Below the pieces are notes generated by a model that saw only the letters and a list, made by a program, of their open reading frames with translations, was not told where the DNA came from and searched no databases. Below are positions 9,452-18,271 of a stretch of DNA of 64,000 bases, piece by piece. A program made the position numbers and the translations under genes. Source of the DNA: Microbacteriaceae bacterium (lineage in GTDB: Bacteria; Actinomycetota; Actinomycetes; Actinomycetales; Microbacteriaceae); assembly GCA_019638805.1 (NCBI GenBank), contig JAHBTA010000003.1:248001-312000 (forward strand). The letters are read 5' to 3'. The number at the start of each line of letters is the position of its first letter. Within the stretch, counting starts at the first letter, position 1.

Positions 9452-10366
9452 TCAGCCGAGGAAACCGTTGCCCTCGAGCCACTCCGTGGCGATCTCCGCG
9501 GAGGACTTGGCCTGGTCGACGCTCTCGACGTTCATCGCCACCAGGCCCTCGGGGGTCAAGGCGGCATTGATCGGGTTGAGCACGGCCGCGACCTCGTCCG
9601 CGACATCGGCGCTCACCAGGGGCACGACGTTCGAGGCGAGGAACAGTCCCTCAGGATCCTCGAGGGTCACCAGGCCCGCGGATTCGATACGCGGGTCGGC
9701 GCTGTAGACGTTGGCCAGGTTGATGACGCCCTGCGTGAGCGAGTCCACCGTGGTGTCGCCCGTCGCCTGGAACTGCACGGTCACGCCGTACACGCTCGCC
9801 AGTCCGCTCGGGCCGTAGGGGCGCTCCTCCAGTTCGGGGGCACCGCCGAGGATGATCGGCTCGGTGACGTTCGCCAGGTCGGCGATGCTGTGCAGCGAGT
9901 ACTGGCCGGCGAAGGCCTGCGTCACGTTGTACGAGTCCTGGTCGGTCGCCGGAGACATGTCGAGCACCTCGAGGCTGTCGGGCAGCGCGCCGGCGAGTGC
10001 CGCGTACACGTCGTCGGCCCGGGTCGCCGTGGTGTCGGGGTCGTAGAACTGCAGGAGGTTGCCCGTGTACTCCGGGAACACCTGCACCTCGCCGGACTCG
10101 AGGGCCGGGATGTACGCATCGCGCTGCCCGATCTGGAAGCTGCGGGTGACCTCGAACCCGGCGTGCTCGAGCGCCTGGGCGTAGATCTCGGCGATGATCT
10201 CGTTCGAGTAGTAGGCCTGGGATCCGACCACGATCGGACCCGAGCCGCCGGCATCCCCGTCGCCGGAGCCGCCGCCGCTGCTCGATCCGCACCCTGCCAG
10301 GGCCAATGCCGCCCCGACCACGACCGCCGTCATGGCGAGCCGGCCTTTGTTCCTTGCTGTGAACAT
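9452..10366 (-). CDS. Osmoprotectant ABC transporter substrate-binding lipoprotein
   Basis: Extracellular receptor of the OpuBC/ProX type, 304 aa, expected to bind glycine betaine, choline or carnitine. A lipoprotein signal (AALALAGC) is followed by a Ser/Gly linker and the OpuAC domain (GPIVVGSQAYYSNEIIAEIY, FPEYTGNLLQFYD). Of two in-frame ATGs, 10366 has AGAAGG six bases upstream whereas 10372 abuts it, so 10366 is chosen. It is the last gene of the four-gene operon, 10 nt after the permease stop. The aromatic ligand cage cannot be fully verified by eye, so the substrate is uncertain. Confidence 0.88.
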   Translation of the reverse strand: MFTARNKGRLAMTAVVVGAALALAGCGSSSGGGSGDGDAGGSGPIVVGSQAYYSNEIIAEIYAQALEHAGFEVTRSFQIGQRDAYIPALESGEVQVFPEYTGNLLQFYDPDTTATRADDVYAALAGALPDSLEVLDMSPATDQDSYNVTQAFAGQYSLHSIADLANVTEPIILGGAPELEERPYGPSGLASVYGVTVQFQATGDTTVDSLTQGVINLANVYSADPRIESAGLVTLEDPEGLFLASNVVPLVSADVADEVAAVLNPINAALTPEGLVAMNVESVDQAKSSAEIATEWLEGNGFLG

Positions 10367-10376
10367 GTTCATCCTT

Positions 10377-11114
10377 CTAGGTTGCGGTGGGGGTCCCCAC
10401 CACCGCGGCCCGCCCGGTTGGCGGGACGCGGAGAATGCGCCGGCTCGGCGCCGGGGCGCCGTCCGGGATGGCGCGGTCGACGACATAGGTCGCGATCGCG
10501 AAGAGCGCGTCGATCAGGAGCGCGAGCGCGATGACGACGAGCGCGGCGCCGAGCACCTGATCGTCGCGCCGCAGGGGGATGCCCTGCAGGATGTCGTAGC
10601 CCAGCGCCCCGAGATTGATGTACGCCGCGAGCGTGACGGTCGCGACCACCTGGAGGGTCGCACTGCGGAGCCCGCTGACCAGGAGCCGGAGCCCGAGCGG
10701 CGCCTCGACCTTCCAGAGGATCTGCCACTCGGTCATGCCCACCGCGCGGGCCGCGTCGATGGTCGACCGGTCGATCGCCTGGATGCCCGCATACGCCCCG
10801 GCGAGGATCGACGGGATGGCCAGGATCACGAAGGCCGCGAACGCCGCGATGGGACGCTGAACGACGCCGACCAGCCCGATGAGCAGCAGGATGAGACCGA
10901 ACGACGGGATGGCGCGCGCGGCCCCCGAGATGCCCACCGCCCACTCCCGGCCCCGGCCGGTGTGCCCGATCGCGTAGCCGATCGGGATGGCGATGGCCGC
11001 GGCGATGAGCACCGAGATCGCGGTGTAGAACAGGTGCTCGCCGACGCGCAACCAGAGCTCGCCGTTCGCGGACTGCGCCACGATCCACGCCCAGGTGTCG
11101 CCGATCAGGTTCAT
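10377..11114 (-). CDS. Osmoprotectant ABC transporter permease
   Basis: BPD-type inner-membrane permease, 245 aa, of the OpuBB/ProW group. It has about six membrane spans and the EAA-loop signature (DAARAVGMTEWQILWKVEAPLGL, in part) that docks on the ATPase. Its ATG at 11114 overlaps the stop of the preceding permease by ATGA. The open frame extends upstream to 11426, but that is a shadow of the other permease. Two permeases suggest a heterodimeric channel. Confidence 0.9.
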   Translation of the reverse strand: MNLIGDTWAWIVAQSANGELWLRVGEHLFYTAISVLIAAAIAIPIGYAIGHTGRGREWAVGISGAARAIPSFGLILLLIGLVGVVQRPIAAFAAFVILAIPSILAGAYAGIQAIDRSTIDAARAVGMTEWQILWKVEAPLGLRLLVSGLRSATLQVVATVTLAAYINLGALGYDILQGIPLRRDDQVLGAALVVIALALLIDALFAIATYVVDRAIPDGAPAPSRRILRVPPTGRAAVVGTPTAT

Positions 11115-11788
11115 GCCGGCACCTGCTTCATCGGGAGCGCTGCCCGGCGAGCGCGCTGCCCGCGCGCCCACGGCATCGCCACCCGACCGAGGAGCACCAG
11201 CAGCGCGTCGACCAGGAGTGCGAGCGCCATGGTCAGCACGAGACCCGTGAGCACCTCGAACACGAGGTGCCGCTGATACCCGTCGGTGAAGTAGTACCCG
11301 AGGCTCTTCGCCCCCACGATGGCGCCCACCGTCACCAGGGCGATGGTCGAGACCGCCACCACGCGCAGGCCGGCCAGCAGCACGGGACCGGCGAGCGGCA
11401 GCTCCACCTGCCAGAATCGCTGCCAACCCGAGTACCCGACCGCGGTCGCCGACTGACGCACCCCGGCATCCACCGAACCGAAGGCGTCGGAGGCGGAGCG
11501 CGCCATGATCGCGATCGCGTAGATCGTGAGACCGATGAGCACCGGCGCCTCGCTGATGTAGGGCAGGCCGAGCAGCGACGGCAGCGCCGTGAAGAGCGCG
11601 AGCGACGGGATCGTGTAGAGCAGCCCCGCGAGGGTGAGCAGGATGCCCCGGGTCAGACGGAAGCGCCAGGCCAGCCAGCCGAGCGGGATCGACGCGACGA
11701 AGCCGATCGCGATGGGGATGACGCTGAGCTTCAGGTGGTTGAGCACCAGGGGCAGGATCGACTCGTAGTTGTTGGCCAGCCAGTTCAC
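11111..11788 (-). CDS. Osmoprotectant ABC transporter permease
   Basis: Second permease subunit, 225 aa, ProW/OpuBB type. It has multi-pass hydrophobic segments and its own EAA motif (GVRQSATAVGYSGWQRFWQV) before the last helices. ATGA overlap at both ends (with the ATPase upstream and the second permease downstream) indicates a tightly coupled operon. Confidence 0.9.
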   Translation of the reverse strand: MNWLANNYESILPLVLNHLKLSVIPIAIGFVASIPLGWLAWRFRLTRGILLTLAGLLYTIPSLALFTALPSLLGLPYISEAPVLIGLTIYAIAIMARSASDAFGSVDAGVRQSATAVGYSGWQRFWQVELPLAGPVLLAGLRVVAVSTIALVTVGAIVGAKSLGYYFTDGYQRHLVFEVLTGLVLTMALALLVDALLVLLGRVAMPWARGQRARRAALPMKQVPA

Positions 11789-12597
11789 GGCTCGAGCACC
11801 CCAGCCGGGTTGCCGTCCCCGTCGATCAGGATGGTGCGGCCGCCGACCGTCGTGCGGGTCAGCGAGCGCTTGCCGCGCTGCACCCCGATGAAGCTCGCGA
11901 CAAAATCGTTCGCGGGCGCCGCCAGGATCTGCTCGGGCGACCCGGACTGGACGATGCGCCCGCCGGTCTCGAGGATCACGACCTGATCGCCCAGGAGGAA
12001 GGCCTCGTCGATGTCGTGCGTGACGAAGACGATCGTCCGGGCGAGCTCGCGCTGCAGACGCAGCACCTCTTGTTGCAAGTCGGAGCGCACGATCGGATCG
12101 ACCGCGCCGAAGGGCTCGTCCATGAGCAGGATGTTGGGGTCGACCGCGAGCGCCCTCGCGACCCCGACGCGCTGCTGCTGGCCCCCGGAGAGCTGGCTCG
12201 GGTAGCGGCGGGCCAGTGCGCGATCGAGTCCGACGACGTCCATGAGCTCGAGCGCGCGCTCGTGCGCCCGCGCGGCGGGCACCCCGGTCAGCCGTGGGAC
12301 CGTCGCGATGTTGTCGATGACCCGGCGATGCGGCAGCAGCCCCGAGTTCTGCATGACGTAGCCGATCCGCCGACGCAGTTCGACGGGCGGGACCCCCGCC
12401 ACGTCCTCCCCGTCGATCTCCACGACGCCCGAGGTCGGGTCGACCATGCGGTTGATCATGCGCAGCAGGGTCGTCTTGCCCGACCCGCTGGACCCGACGA
12501 GGACGGTGACGCTGCGCGCCGGGATGACCATGCTCACCCCGTCGACGGCGAGGGTGCCGTCGGGGAAGAGCTTCGAGACCGAGCGGAACTCGATCAT
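11785..12597 (-). CDS. Osmoprotectant ABC transporter ATP-binding protein
   Basis: ATPase of the importer, 270 aa, OpuBA/ProV type. Walker A is GSSGSGKTT (about residues 35-43), signature LSGGQQQRVGVARAL, Walker B NILLMDEPFGAVD, H-loop VFVTHDIDEA. It is shorter than ProV proteins with a CBS pair; the C-terminal 40 residues are not an obvious CBS domain. First gene of the operon, 74 nt downstream of the tetR stop on the same strand. Confidence 0.92.
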   Translation of the reverse strand: MIEFRSVSKLFPDGTLAVDGVSMVIPARSVTVLVGSSGSGKTTLLRMINRMVDPTSGVVEIDGEDVAGVPPVELRRRIGYVMQNSGLLPHRRVIDNIATVPRLTGVPAARAHERALELMDVVGLDRALARRYPSQLSGGQQQRVGVARALAVDPNILLMDEPFGAVDPIVRSDLQQEVLRLQRELARTIVFVTHDIDEAFLLGDQVVILETGGRIVQSGSPEQILAAPANDFVASFIGVQRGKRSLTRTTVGGRTILIDGDGNPAGVLEP

Positions 12598-12671
12598 GCG
12601 GTCCGCTCCGTCATGAGCAGAACCCTACGTGCCCCCACCGACATCGCGCTGGGGAGCATCGGGACGCCGTC

Positions 12672-13310
12672 TTAGCGGAAATGCCCGTTCAGCAGCGATC
12701 GGAAGGTCGTGCGCGCGAGGTCCAGATGGGTGGGCGATCCGGCCGGATCGAGAACGTAGGCGTGGGCGGTGATGGCGTCCACCGCGACGACCGCCGCCTC
12801 GAACGCGGCCCGGGCCGCCGGGGAGTCGCTGACCCCGAACCGGCCGACCAGCTCGTCGTGGAGCGTGCCTGCCAGCACCGTGAGGGCGGGGACCTCGGTC
12901 GCGGGCCGCAGATCCAGCACGTCGCCATACCGCAGGGAGGCGAAACCGCGCTCGTCGTTGAAGCCGTCCGAGTACTCGCCGAATGCGGCGCTGAGCGCTG
13001 CGTCCCAGTCGCCGTTGCGCTCGGCTCGGAGCTCGGTGAGCATCCGGTGCGTCATGCGCTCCGCGTTGCGCGCGGCGAGGCTCTGCAGCACGGCGATCCG
13101 GTCGGGGAAGTAGCGGTAGACCGTGCCGATGGACGCCCCGGCGCCGTCGGCCACCATGGCGGTCGTGAGTCGCTCGTAGCCGATCTCGTGCACGACCGTG
13201 GCCGCGGCATCGAGCAACGAGGCGAGTCGCGCGGTGCTGCGCGCCTGCATCGGCTCGTTGCGGATGAGCGTGATCGCGTCGGTCCGCTCGGTCAACTGGA
13301 TGTCGGGCAC
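12672..13310 (-). CDS. TetR family transcriptional regulator
   Basis: DNA-binding repressor, 212 aa. The N-terminal TetR helix-turn-helix is clear (LDAAATVVHEIGYERLTTAMVADGAGASIGTVYRYFPDR, read in parts; about residues 32-75); the ligand domain is unassigned. It lies upstream of the ABC operon and divergent from the App1-like gene. A 20-bp perfect-arm palindrome in the divergent region is its likely operator. It could control itself, the phosphatase, the transporter, or all three. Confidence 0.88.
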   Translation of the reverse strand: MPDIQLTERTDAITLIRNEPMQARSTARLASLLDAAATVVHEIGYERLTTAMVADGAGASIGTVYRYFPDRIAVLQSLAARNAERMTHRMLTELRAERNGDWDAALSAAFGEYSDGFNDERGFASLRYGDVLDLRPATEVPALTVLAGTLHDELVGRFGVSDSPAARAAFEAAVVAVDAITAHAYVLDPAGSPTHLDLARTTFRSLLNGHFR

Positions 13311-13360
13311 GGTAGGTCTCCTCTGGCCTGATCTGCGGGGAGTCTATCGTGAGCGGGCGC

Positions 13361-13380
13361 ACCGCTCCCAGTAGAGCGGT
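13361..13380. promoter_or_regulatory. Candidate TetR operator
   Basis: ACCGCTC (13361-13367), six-base spacer, GAGCGGT (13374-13380): perfect 7-bp arms. It sits between divergent tetR and the App1-like gene, just upstream of a minus-strand TAGACT -10-like hexamer (13346-13341), so binding would block the tetR promoter. Confidence 0.55.
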
Positions 13381-13398
13381 CGTGTCAGACTGGAGCGG

Positions 13399-14424
13399 AT
13401 GACCTCCGCAGCGGCACCGCATCTCGGCGCACGGATCGAGGACGCGGTGCAGCGCTTCCGAGAGCGCGGAGCACGTCGGCGCGGGCTCGTGCCCGTCATC
13501 GTCCCGTTCGCGGGCTACGGCGGTCCCGGGTGGCTGCGCGTCCTCGGACGCGTGGTCCTGCGCCGCCCGGGCGAGCACGCCGGCACCGATGACTTCACAA
13601 GCATCCGCGGGTGGCGCAGCTTCACGAGCATCCATGTGCCGGGGGTCGAGGTACGGGTCTCGGTCGGGCGGACCAGGCGCACGATCCGCGCCGATCGCGG
13701 GGGCGTACTGGATGCGCGCATCGAGGCGAGTCTCCCGCCCGGCTGGCAGCGCATCCGGCTTTCGATCGCGGACGGCCGCGAGGTGGAGGCACCCGTCTTC
13801 ATCGTCGACGAGTCCGTGCGCTTCGGTGTCGTGTCCGACGTCGACGACACCGTCATGGTCACCGCACTGCCGCGACCCCTGCTCGCGGCGTGGAACTCGT
13901 TCGTGCTGGACGAGCACGCGCGCATGCCGGTGGCCGGCATGGCCGTGCTCTACGAGCGGCTCGTGCGGGCGCACCCGGGCGCACCCGTCGTGTACCTGTC
14001 GACCGGCGCCTGGAACGTGGTGCCGACCCTGACGCGGTTCCTCGGCCGGCACCTCTACCCGCGCGGCACGCTTCTGCTGACCGACTGGGGCCCGACGCAC
14101 GACCGATGGTTCCGCAACGGTGCTGCGCATAAGCGCCTCGAGCTGGAGCGCCTCGCGGCCGAGTTCCCGCAGGTGCGCTGGCTGCTCGTGGGCGACGACG
14201 GTCAGCACGACGAGCACATCTACGCGGAGTTCAGCGCGGCGCACCCCGGCAATGTCGCCGCGGTCGCCATCCGCCAGCTCACGCGCGGCCAGGCGGTGCT
14301 CGCGGGAGGCCGCAGCGGCAGGGAGGTGCACGGTGATCAGACCCCGTGGCTCTACGCACCCGACGGGGCCGGGCTCAGCGCCGGGCTCGAGACCACTGGA
14401 CTGCTGGGATCGGATGGACAGTGA
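13399..14424 (+). CDS. App1-type phosphatidate phosphatase family protein (DUF2183)
   Basis: HAD-like hydrolase, 341 aa, resembling the catalytic domain of yeast App1 phosphatidate phosphatase. The nucleophile motif SDVDDTVMVT (DxDxT) lies at about residue 153; YLSTGAWNV (motif II-like Ser/Thr) and the KRLELERL ... LLVGDDGQHDEHIY acid motif follow. The N-terminal third is the beta-rich region usual in bacterial members. No signal peptide. The in vivo substrate in actinobacteria is unknown. Transcribed divergently from tetR. Confidence 0.85.
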   Translation: MTSAAAPHLGARIEDAVQRFRERGARRRGLVPVIVPFAGYGGPGWLRVLGRVVLRRPGEHAGTDDFTSIRGWRSFTSIHVPGVEVRVSVGRTRRTIRADRGGVLDARIEASLPPGWQRIRLSIADGREVEAPVFIVDESVRFGVVSDVDDTVMVTALPRPLLAAWNSFVLDEHARMPVAGMAVLYERLVRAHPGAPVVYLSTGAWNVVPTLTRFLGRHLYPRGTLLLTDWGPTHDRWFRNGAAHKRLELERLAAEFPQVRWLLVGDDGQHDEHIYAEFSAAHPGNVAAVAIRQLTRGQAVLAGGRSGREVHGDQTPWLYAPDGAGLSAGLETTGLLGSDGQ

Positions 14425-14495
14425 GCGGAGCGCTGCGGCTCGCGGCCCCGACGTCATGAACCGGAACGCCGGATAGCGTGGGTGCAGGAGGAACG

Positions 14496-15269
14496 GTGGG
14501 GCGATTCGATGACGGCAGCGCGGGAGACGCCGATTACGGCCGGATCGGGCACGGGTATGCGCAGATCCGGCGCCCCGACCCGCGCATCGAGGCGATGGTC
14601 TGGGACGCGCTGGGGGATGCCCGCAGCGTGCTCAACGTCGGTGCGGGGGCCGGATCGTATGAGCCTCGCGATCGCGAGGTGACCGCGGTCGAGCCCTCCG
14701 CGTCGATGCGGGCCGAACGTCCCGCCGACCGGGTGCCCGCGATCGATGCGACCGCCGACGCACTGCCCTTCCCCGACGACAGCTTCGACGCCGGGATGGC
14801 GAGCGTGACCATTCACCAGTGGCCCGACCTCGAGCGGGGTCTGGGCGAGCTTCGACGGGTGACGCGCGGACCCGTCGTGATCCTGACCTTCTCGCCCGAG
14901 GTGCCCGAGCCCTGGTGGCAGCCCGAGTACGTGCCCGAGCTCTACGCGGTCGAGGCGGTGCGCATGCCCGCGATCGACCGCGTCGCGAACGCCCTCGGCG
15001 GCGAGGTGGAGGTACGGATCGTCCCCGTACCGGCGGACTGCGTGGACGGCTTCGGTCAGGCGTTCTTCGCCCGACCCGAGCGCACTCTCGACCCGGAGGT
15101 GCGCAGGGCGATGTCGGCGTGGAGCTTCCTCGACGACGAGGTCGTTCGTCGCTACGAGACCGAACTCGGTGCGGATCTCGCCTCCGGCGCGTGGGACGAG
15201 CGGTGGGGCCGGTTCCGGACGCTGGAGACCTTCGACGTCGGAATGCGCCTGGTCATCGCCCGGCCCTGA
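14496..15269 (+). CDS. Class I SAM-dependent methyltransferase
   Basis: Small-molecule-type methyltransferase of the Methyltransf_11 group, 257 aa. Motif I is VLNVGAGAGSY, acid loop VTAVEPSASM, motif near ALPFPDDSFDAGMA; HQWPDLERGLGELRRVT follows. Substrate not deducible. The frame is open from a GTG at 14478, but AGGAGG at 14486-14491 fits the GTG at 14496, which is used here. Stands alone, convergent with the next gene. Confidence 0.8.
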   Translation: MGRFDDGSAGDADYGRIGHGYAQIRRPDPRIEAMVWDALGDARSVLNVGAGAGSYEPRDREVTAVEPSASMRAERPADRVPAIDATADALPFPDDSFDAGMASVTIHQWPDLERGLGELRRVTRGPVVILTFSPEVPEPWWQPEYVPELYAVEAVRMPAIDRVANALGGEVEVRIVPVPADCVDGFGQAFFARPERTLDPEVRRAMSAWSFLDDEVVRRYETELGADLASGAWDERWGRFRTLETFDVGMRLVIARP

Positions 15270-15292
15270 TAGCGGCGACTGCGCGGCTCCGC

Positions 15293-15781
15293 TCAGTCGT
15301 GCGGGGGCAGGTGGTCCAGCCAGGTCAGGCTCGCGAACTCGTGGAGTCGGAGGCCGACCACCCGCGGATCGGCGGCGACGATGCGACGCAGCTCGCCCGC
15401 ATCCGCCCCCTCGCGGATCATGACGTCCACTCCCCCCGCGGTCACCGGGGACGGCGCGAAGCGCAGTACGGCGACCGGGTCGCGCAGGCCGGCGACCTCC
15501 CAGTGGCCGCGGACGAGAAGACCGCGGATGCCGGACGCCCGCCAGGTGAAGCCGTCGCCGTGCCAGCGGTCGCCGCCCGCGACCATGCGCTCTCGCCCCT
15601 CCGGGTCGCGGTAGGTCCGGTACTCGGCCAGCGCGAGCGGATTCTCGCGCACGAGCTCGAACGAGACCGCGGGGTCGCGGCGCTCCCCCGAGACCAGGTC
15701 GGGGAGGTTGGTGGCCTTCACGACCCATCGGCCCGGGAGGAGCCGGGCGATGGTCGCGACGTCGTCGAAGGGTTCTGACAT
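15293..15781 (-). CDS. Hypothetical protein, lipocalin-like
   Basis: Unassigned cytosolic protein, 162 aa from the ATG at 15781. The first part (LLPGRWVVKATNLPDLVSGE, followed by alternating beta-rich segments with Trp and Arg) resembles a small lipocalin-like barrel; the C-terminal section is a helix plus DPRVVGLRLHEFASLTWLDHL. No catalytic motif. The upstream extension of the frame overlaps the sigma-factor promoter region and is not used. Confidence 0.6.
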   Translation of the reverse strand: MSEPFDDVATIARLLPGRWVVKATNLPDLVSGERRDPAVSFELVRENPLALAEYRTYRDPEGRERMVAGGDRWHGDGFTWRASGIRGLLVRGHWEVAGLRDPVAVLRFAPSPVTAGGVDVMIREGADAGELRRIVAADPRVVGLRLHEFASLTWLDHLPPHD

Positions 15782-15823
15782 TGCGGTTCCCAGCGTAATC
15801 GCGCCCGCCTGTGCGCCTATGGT

Positions 15824-15848
15824 GAACCCGCGGGGCGCGCACCTCGTT
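15824..15848 (+). promoter_or_regulatory. ECF-type promoter of the sigma factor gene
   Basis: GAACC (15824-15828), 16-nt spacer, CGTT (15845-15848) matches the GGAAC-N16/17-CGTT consensus of many ECF sigma factors. It lies 28 nt before the ATG of the ECF sigma gene, implying autoregulation. Based on consensus recognition only. Confidence 0.5.
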
Positions 15849-15875
15849 CTCAGAGTGAGGGGTGAGGAGGCCGTC

Positions 15876-16382
15876 ATGGGCACGGGCGAGGCGGAGGCGC
15901 TGCGCGTGCTCTCCGACGCGCACGCGACCGCGATCTGGCGCTATGTCGTGCATCTCACCGGAACACCGACGGGAGCCGACGACATCGTGCAGGAGACGCT
16001 GCTGCGAGCGTGGCGCACGCCGGGAATCCTGAGCCAGGAGGTCGGGAGCACCCGCTCATGGCTCTTCACGGTCGCGCGCAACCTGGTCATCGACGAGGCG
16101 CGCAGCGCGCGCAAGCGGCACGAGATCACGGCCGACTCGCTTCCCGAGCGCGCGGAGCGGGATCGCACGGACGCGATCTTCGAGGCGCTGCTCGTCGAGG
16201 AGGCACTCGCCGGCCTGGCGATCGAGCACCGGGCCGTCATCGTCCACAGCTACTACGGCGGTCGCAGCATCGCCGAGATCGCGACGGAGCTCTCGATCCC
16301 CGAGGGCACCGTCAAGTCACGGTTGCACTACGGCATCCGCGCCTTGCGACTGGCCCTACAGGAGAAGGGGGTGACGCGATGA
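15876..16382 (+). CDS. ECF-family RNA polymerase sigma factor
   Basis: Sigma-70 family factor with regions 2 and 4 only, 168 aa. Region 2: ADDIVQETLLRAWRTPG and STRSWLFTVARNLVIDEARS; region 4: LAIEHRAVIVHSYYGGRSIAEIATELSIPEGTVKSRLHY. The ATG at 15876 has GAGGAGG upstream; the longer open frame to 15708 antisenses the neighbouring gene. The stop overlaps the next gene by ATGA, the standard coupling to its anti-sigma factor. Resembles the SigK/SigL group of actinobacteria; the signal is unknown. Confidence 0.92.
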   Translation: MGTGEAEALRVLSDAHATAIWRYVVHLTGTPTGADDIVQETLLRAWRTPGILSQEVGSTRSWLFTVARNLVIDEARSARKRHEITADSLPERAERDRTDAIFEALLVEEALAGLAIEHRAVIVHSYYGGRSIAEIATELSIPEGTVKSRLHYGIRALRLALQEKGVTR

Positions 16383-17107
16383 CCGCGACCGATCACGCCC
16401 ACTACGCCGAGTGGGATGCCGCCTACGTTCTCGGGGCCCTCCCACCCGGAGAGCGCCGCGAGTTCGAGGACCACCTGGAGGACTGCGCGCGCTGCCGGTC
16501 GGCAGTCGCCGAGCTCGGCGCCGTGCCCGGGCTCCTGGGGCGGCTGGACGACGCGCGCGCGTTCGCGCTGCTCGACGCGCCCGGCGAGGACGACTCCGGC
16601 TACGCGGTGCCCACCCAGGATCTCGTGGCGCGGGTACGCGCGCGGGACCGGTCCCAGCGAATCGTGCGCGGCATCCGCGTGGCGGCGGGCCTCGCGGCGG
16701 CCGCCGTGATCGCCACGGTGCTGACCCTGGCCGTTCCCACGATCCTCAGCCCCGCGCCCGCTGCCGAGGTCACGGCAGAGCTGCAGCCCGCCGACCCGGA
16801 CGTCCCGGTCGAGGCGAGCGTGCGGCTGACCTCCGCCGAATGGGGGACGCGCATCGAGATGAACTGCGCCTACCACGGCGCCGCACCCGATCCGGAGGCG
16901 GGGTACGCGAACCCGACCTACGCCATGTGGGTCGTGGGACGCGACGGGTCGGAGACCGCGCTCTCCACCTGGACGGCATCCCCCGGCGGAAGCGTGCGGG
17001 TCGATGCGGGCACGGCGCTCGCCCTCGCGGACATCGCCGAGATCGAGGTGCGCTCGGCGACGGGCGAGCAGGTTCTGCTGGCAGCCGACCTCGGCGCGCA
17101 GGGCTGA
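16379..17107 (+). CDS. Membrane anti-sigma factor (zinc-finger type)
   Basis: Transmembrane anti-sigma factor, 242 aa, RskA/RslA-like. N-terminal H-x(3)-C-x(2)-C zinc-binding anti-sigma motif (EFEDHLEDCARCR, about residues 28-40) is followed by an amphipathic linker, one transmembrane helix (AAGLAAAAVIATVLTLAVPTI, about 101-120, in part) and an extracytoplasmic domain ending with an anti-sigma-K-like beta domain. It should sequester the coupled sigma factor and release it after regulated proteolysis or redox change. Confidence 0.88.
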   Translation: MTATDHAHYAEWDAAYVLGALPPGERREFEDHLEDCARCRSAVAELGAVPGLLGRLDDARAFALLDAPGEDDSGYAVPTQDLVARVRARDRSQRIVRGIRVAAGLAAAAVIATVLTLAVPTILSPAPAAEVTAELQPADPDVPVEASVRLTSAEWGTRIEMNCAYHGAAPDPEAGYANPTYAMWVVGRDGSETALSTWTASPGGSVRVDAGTALALADIAEIEVRSATGEQVLLAADLGAQG

Positions 17108-17123
17108 ACCGCTCCGGGTGGGC

Positions 17124-18188
17124 TCAGCGCGCCTCGGCCCCCGCCGGGACCGGGTCCTCCGCCAGCAGTTCGCGCACGCGCGGGATGACGCGCGTGCCGT
17201 ACAGCTCGATGGCCGTCATGAGGTGCTCGTGCGGCAACCGGCCCGCGGAGTACTTCAGGTCGAAGCGCTGGATCCCCAGCTCGCGCACCGTGCGGGCGAT
17301 CTTGCGCGCCACGGTCTCCGGCGAGCCCAGGTGCAAGGCGCCGTGCTCGATGTCCTCGGCGAAGCGCTCCGGGGTCGTGGGCGGCCACCCGCGCTCGGCG
17401 CCGATGCGGTCGACCATCTTCTTGTGGTGCGGCCAGTAGAGCTCGGCCGCCTCCTCGTCGGTCTCGGCGATGAAGCCGGGCGAGTGCACCGCGACCGGCA
17501 ACGGGTCGCGCCCGAGCTGCGCGAGAGCGCGGTGGTACAGGTCGACGTACGGGGCGAAGCGCGCCGGCTCCCCTCCGATGATCGCGAGCACGAGCGGCAT
17601 GCCGTAGTGCGCGGCGCGCACCACGGACTCGGGACTTCCGCCCACCCCCACCCAGGTCCGGATCGACCCGGACTCCGTCTTCGGGTACACCTGCTGGTCG
17701 ATCAGGGGCGGCCGGATGCTTCCCTGCCAGGTCACCGGACCCTCGGTCAGCAGGTGGCTGAGCAGGTCGATCTTCTCCTCGAAGAGCCTCTCGTAGTCGG
17801 CCAGGTCGTAGCCGAACAGCGGAAACGACTCGGTGAACGACCCCCTGCCCAGGATGATCTCCGCACGGCCGCCGGACACGGCATCCAGGGTCGCGAAGCG
17901 TTCGTAGACGCGCACCGGGTCGTCAGAGCTCAGCACCGTCACGGCGGTGCCGAGGCGGATGCGCTCGGTGCGGCCCGCGATCGCGGCCAGGACGATCTCC
18001 GGCGCCGAGACGGCGAAGTCGTCGCGGTGGTGCTCGCCGACGCCGAAGAAGTCGACGCCGACCCGGTCGGCCAGAACGGCCTCCTCGACGACATCCCGGA
18101 TCACCCGGGCATACGGCACGGCGGCTCCGGTCGCGTCGACCGTCACGTCGCCGAAGGTGTCGAGCCCGAACTCCACGTCTGAGGTCAT
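17124..18188 (-). CDS. LLM class flavin-dependent oxidoreductase
   Basis: Luciferase-like monooxygenase family protein, 354 aa, using F420 or FMN. TIM-barrel signatures include FFGVGEHHRDDFAVSAPE, RIRLGTAVTVLSSDDPVRVYE and GRAEIILGRGSF, features of the MsnO8/YhbW-like group with the acid-histidine pair. Substrate unknown. Divergent from a small hypothetical gene. Confidence 0.88.
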   Translation of the reverse strand: MTSDVEFGLDTFGDVTVDATGAAVPYARVIRDVVEEAVLADRVGVDFFGVGEHHRDDFAVSAPEIVLAAIAGRTERIRLGTAVTVLSSDDPVRVYERFATLDAVSGGRAEIILGRGSFTESFPLFGYDLADYERLFEEKIDLLSHLLTEGPVTWQGSIRPPLIDQQVYPKTESGSIRTWVGVGGSPESVVRAAHYGMPLVLAIIGGEPARFAPYVDLYHRALAQLGRDPLPVAVHSPGFIAETDEEAAELYWPHHKKMVDRIGAERGWPPTTPERFAEDIEHGALHLGSPETVARKIARTVRELGIQRFDLKYSAGRLPHEHLMTAIELYGTRVIPRVRELLAEDPVPAGAEAR

Positions 18189-18271
18189 GCCGGGTGCAAC
18201 CAGTTCGCGGGGTTGTGCATTCCTCCGGCAATGAGGTGAAGTTTCCTATACTCTCCGCCGGAGGGGGGCGG

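Noticed and set aside
18247..18252. TATACT as a promoter -10 for the 18272 gene
   Set aside because: No -35 at acceptable spacing; kept only as a remark.
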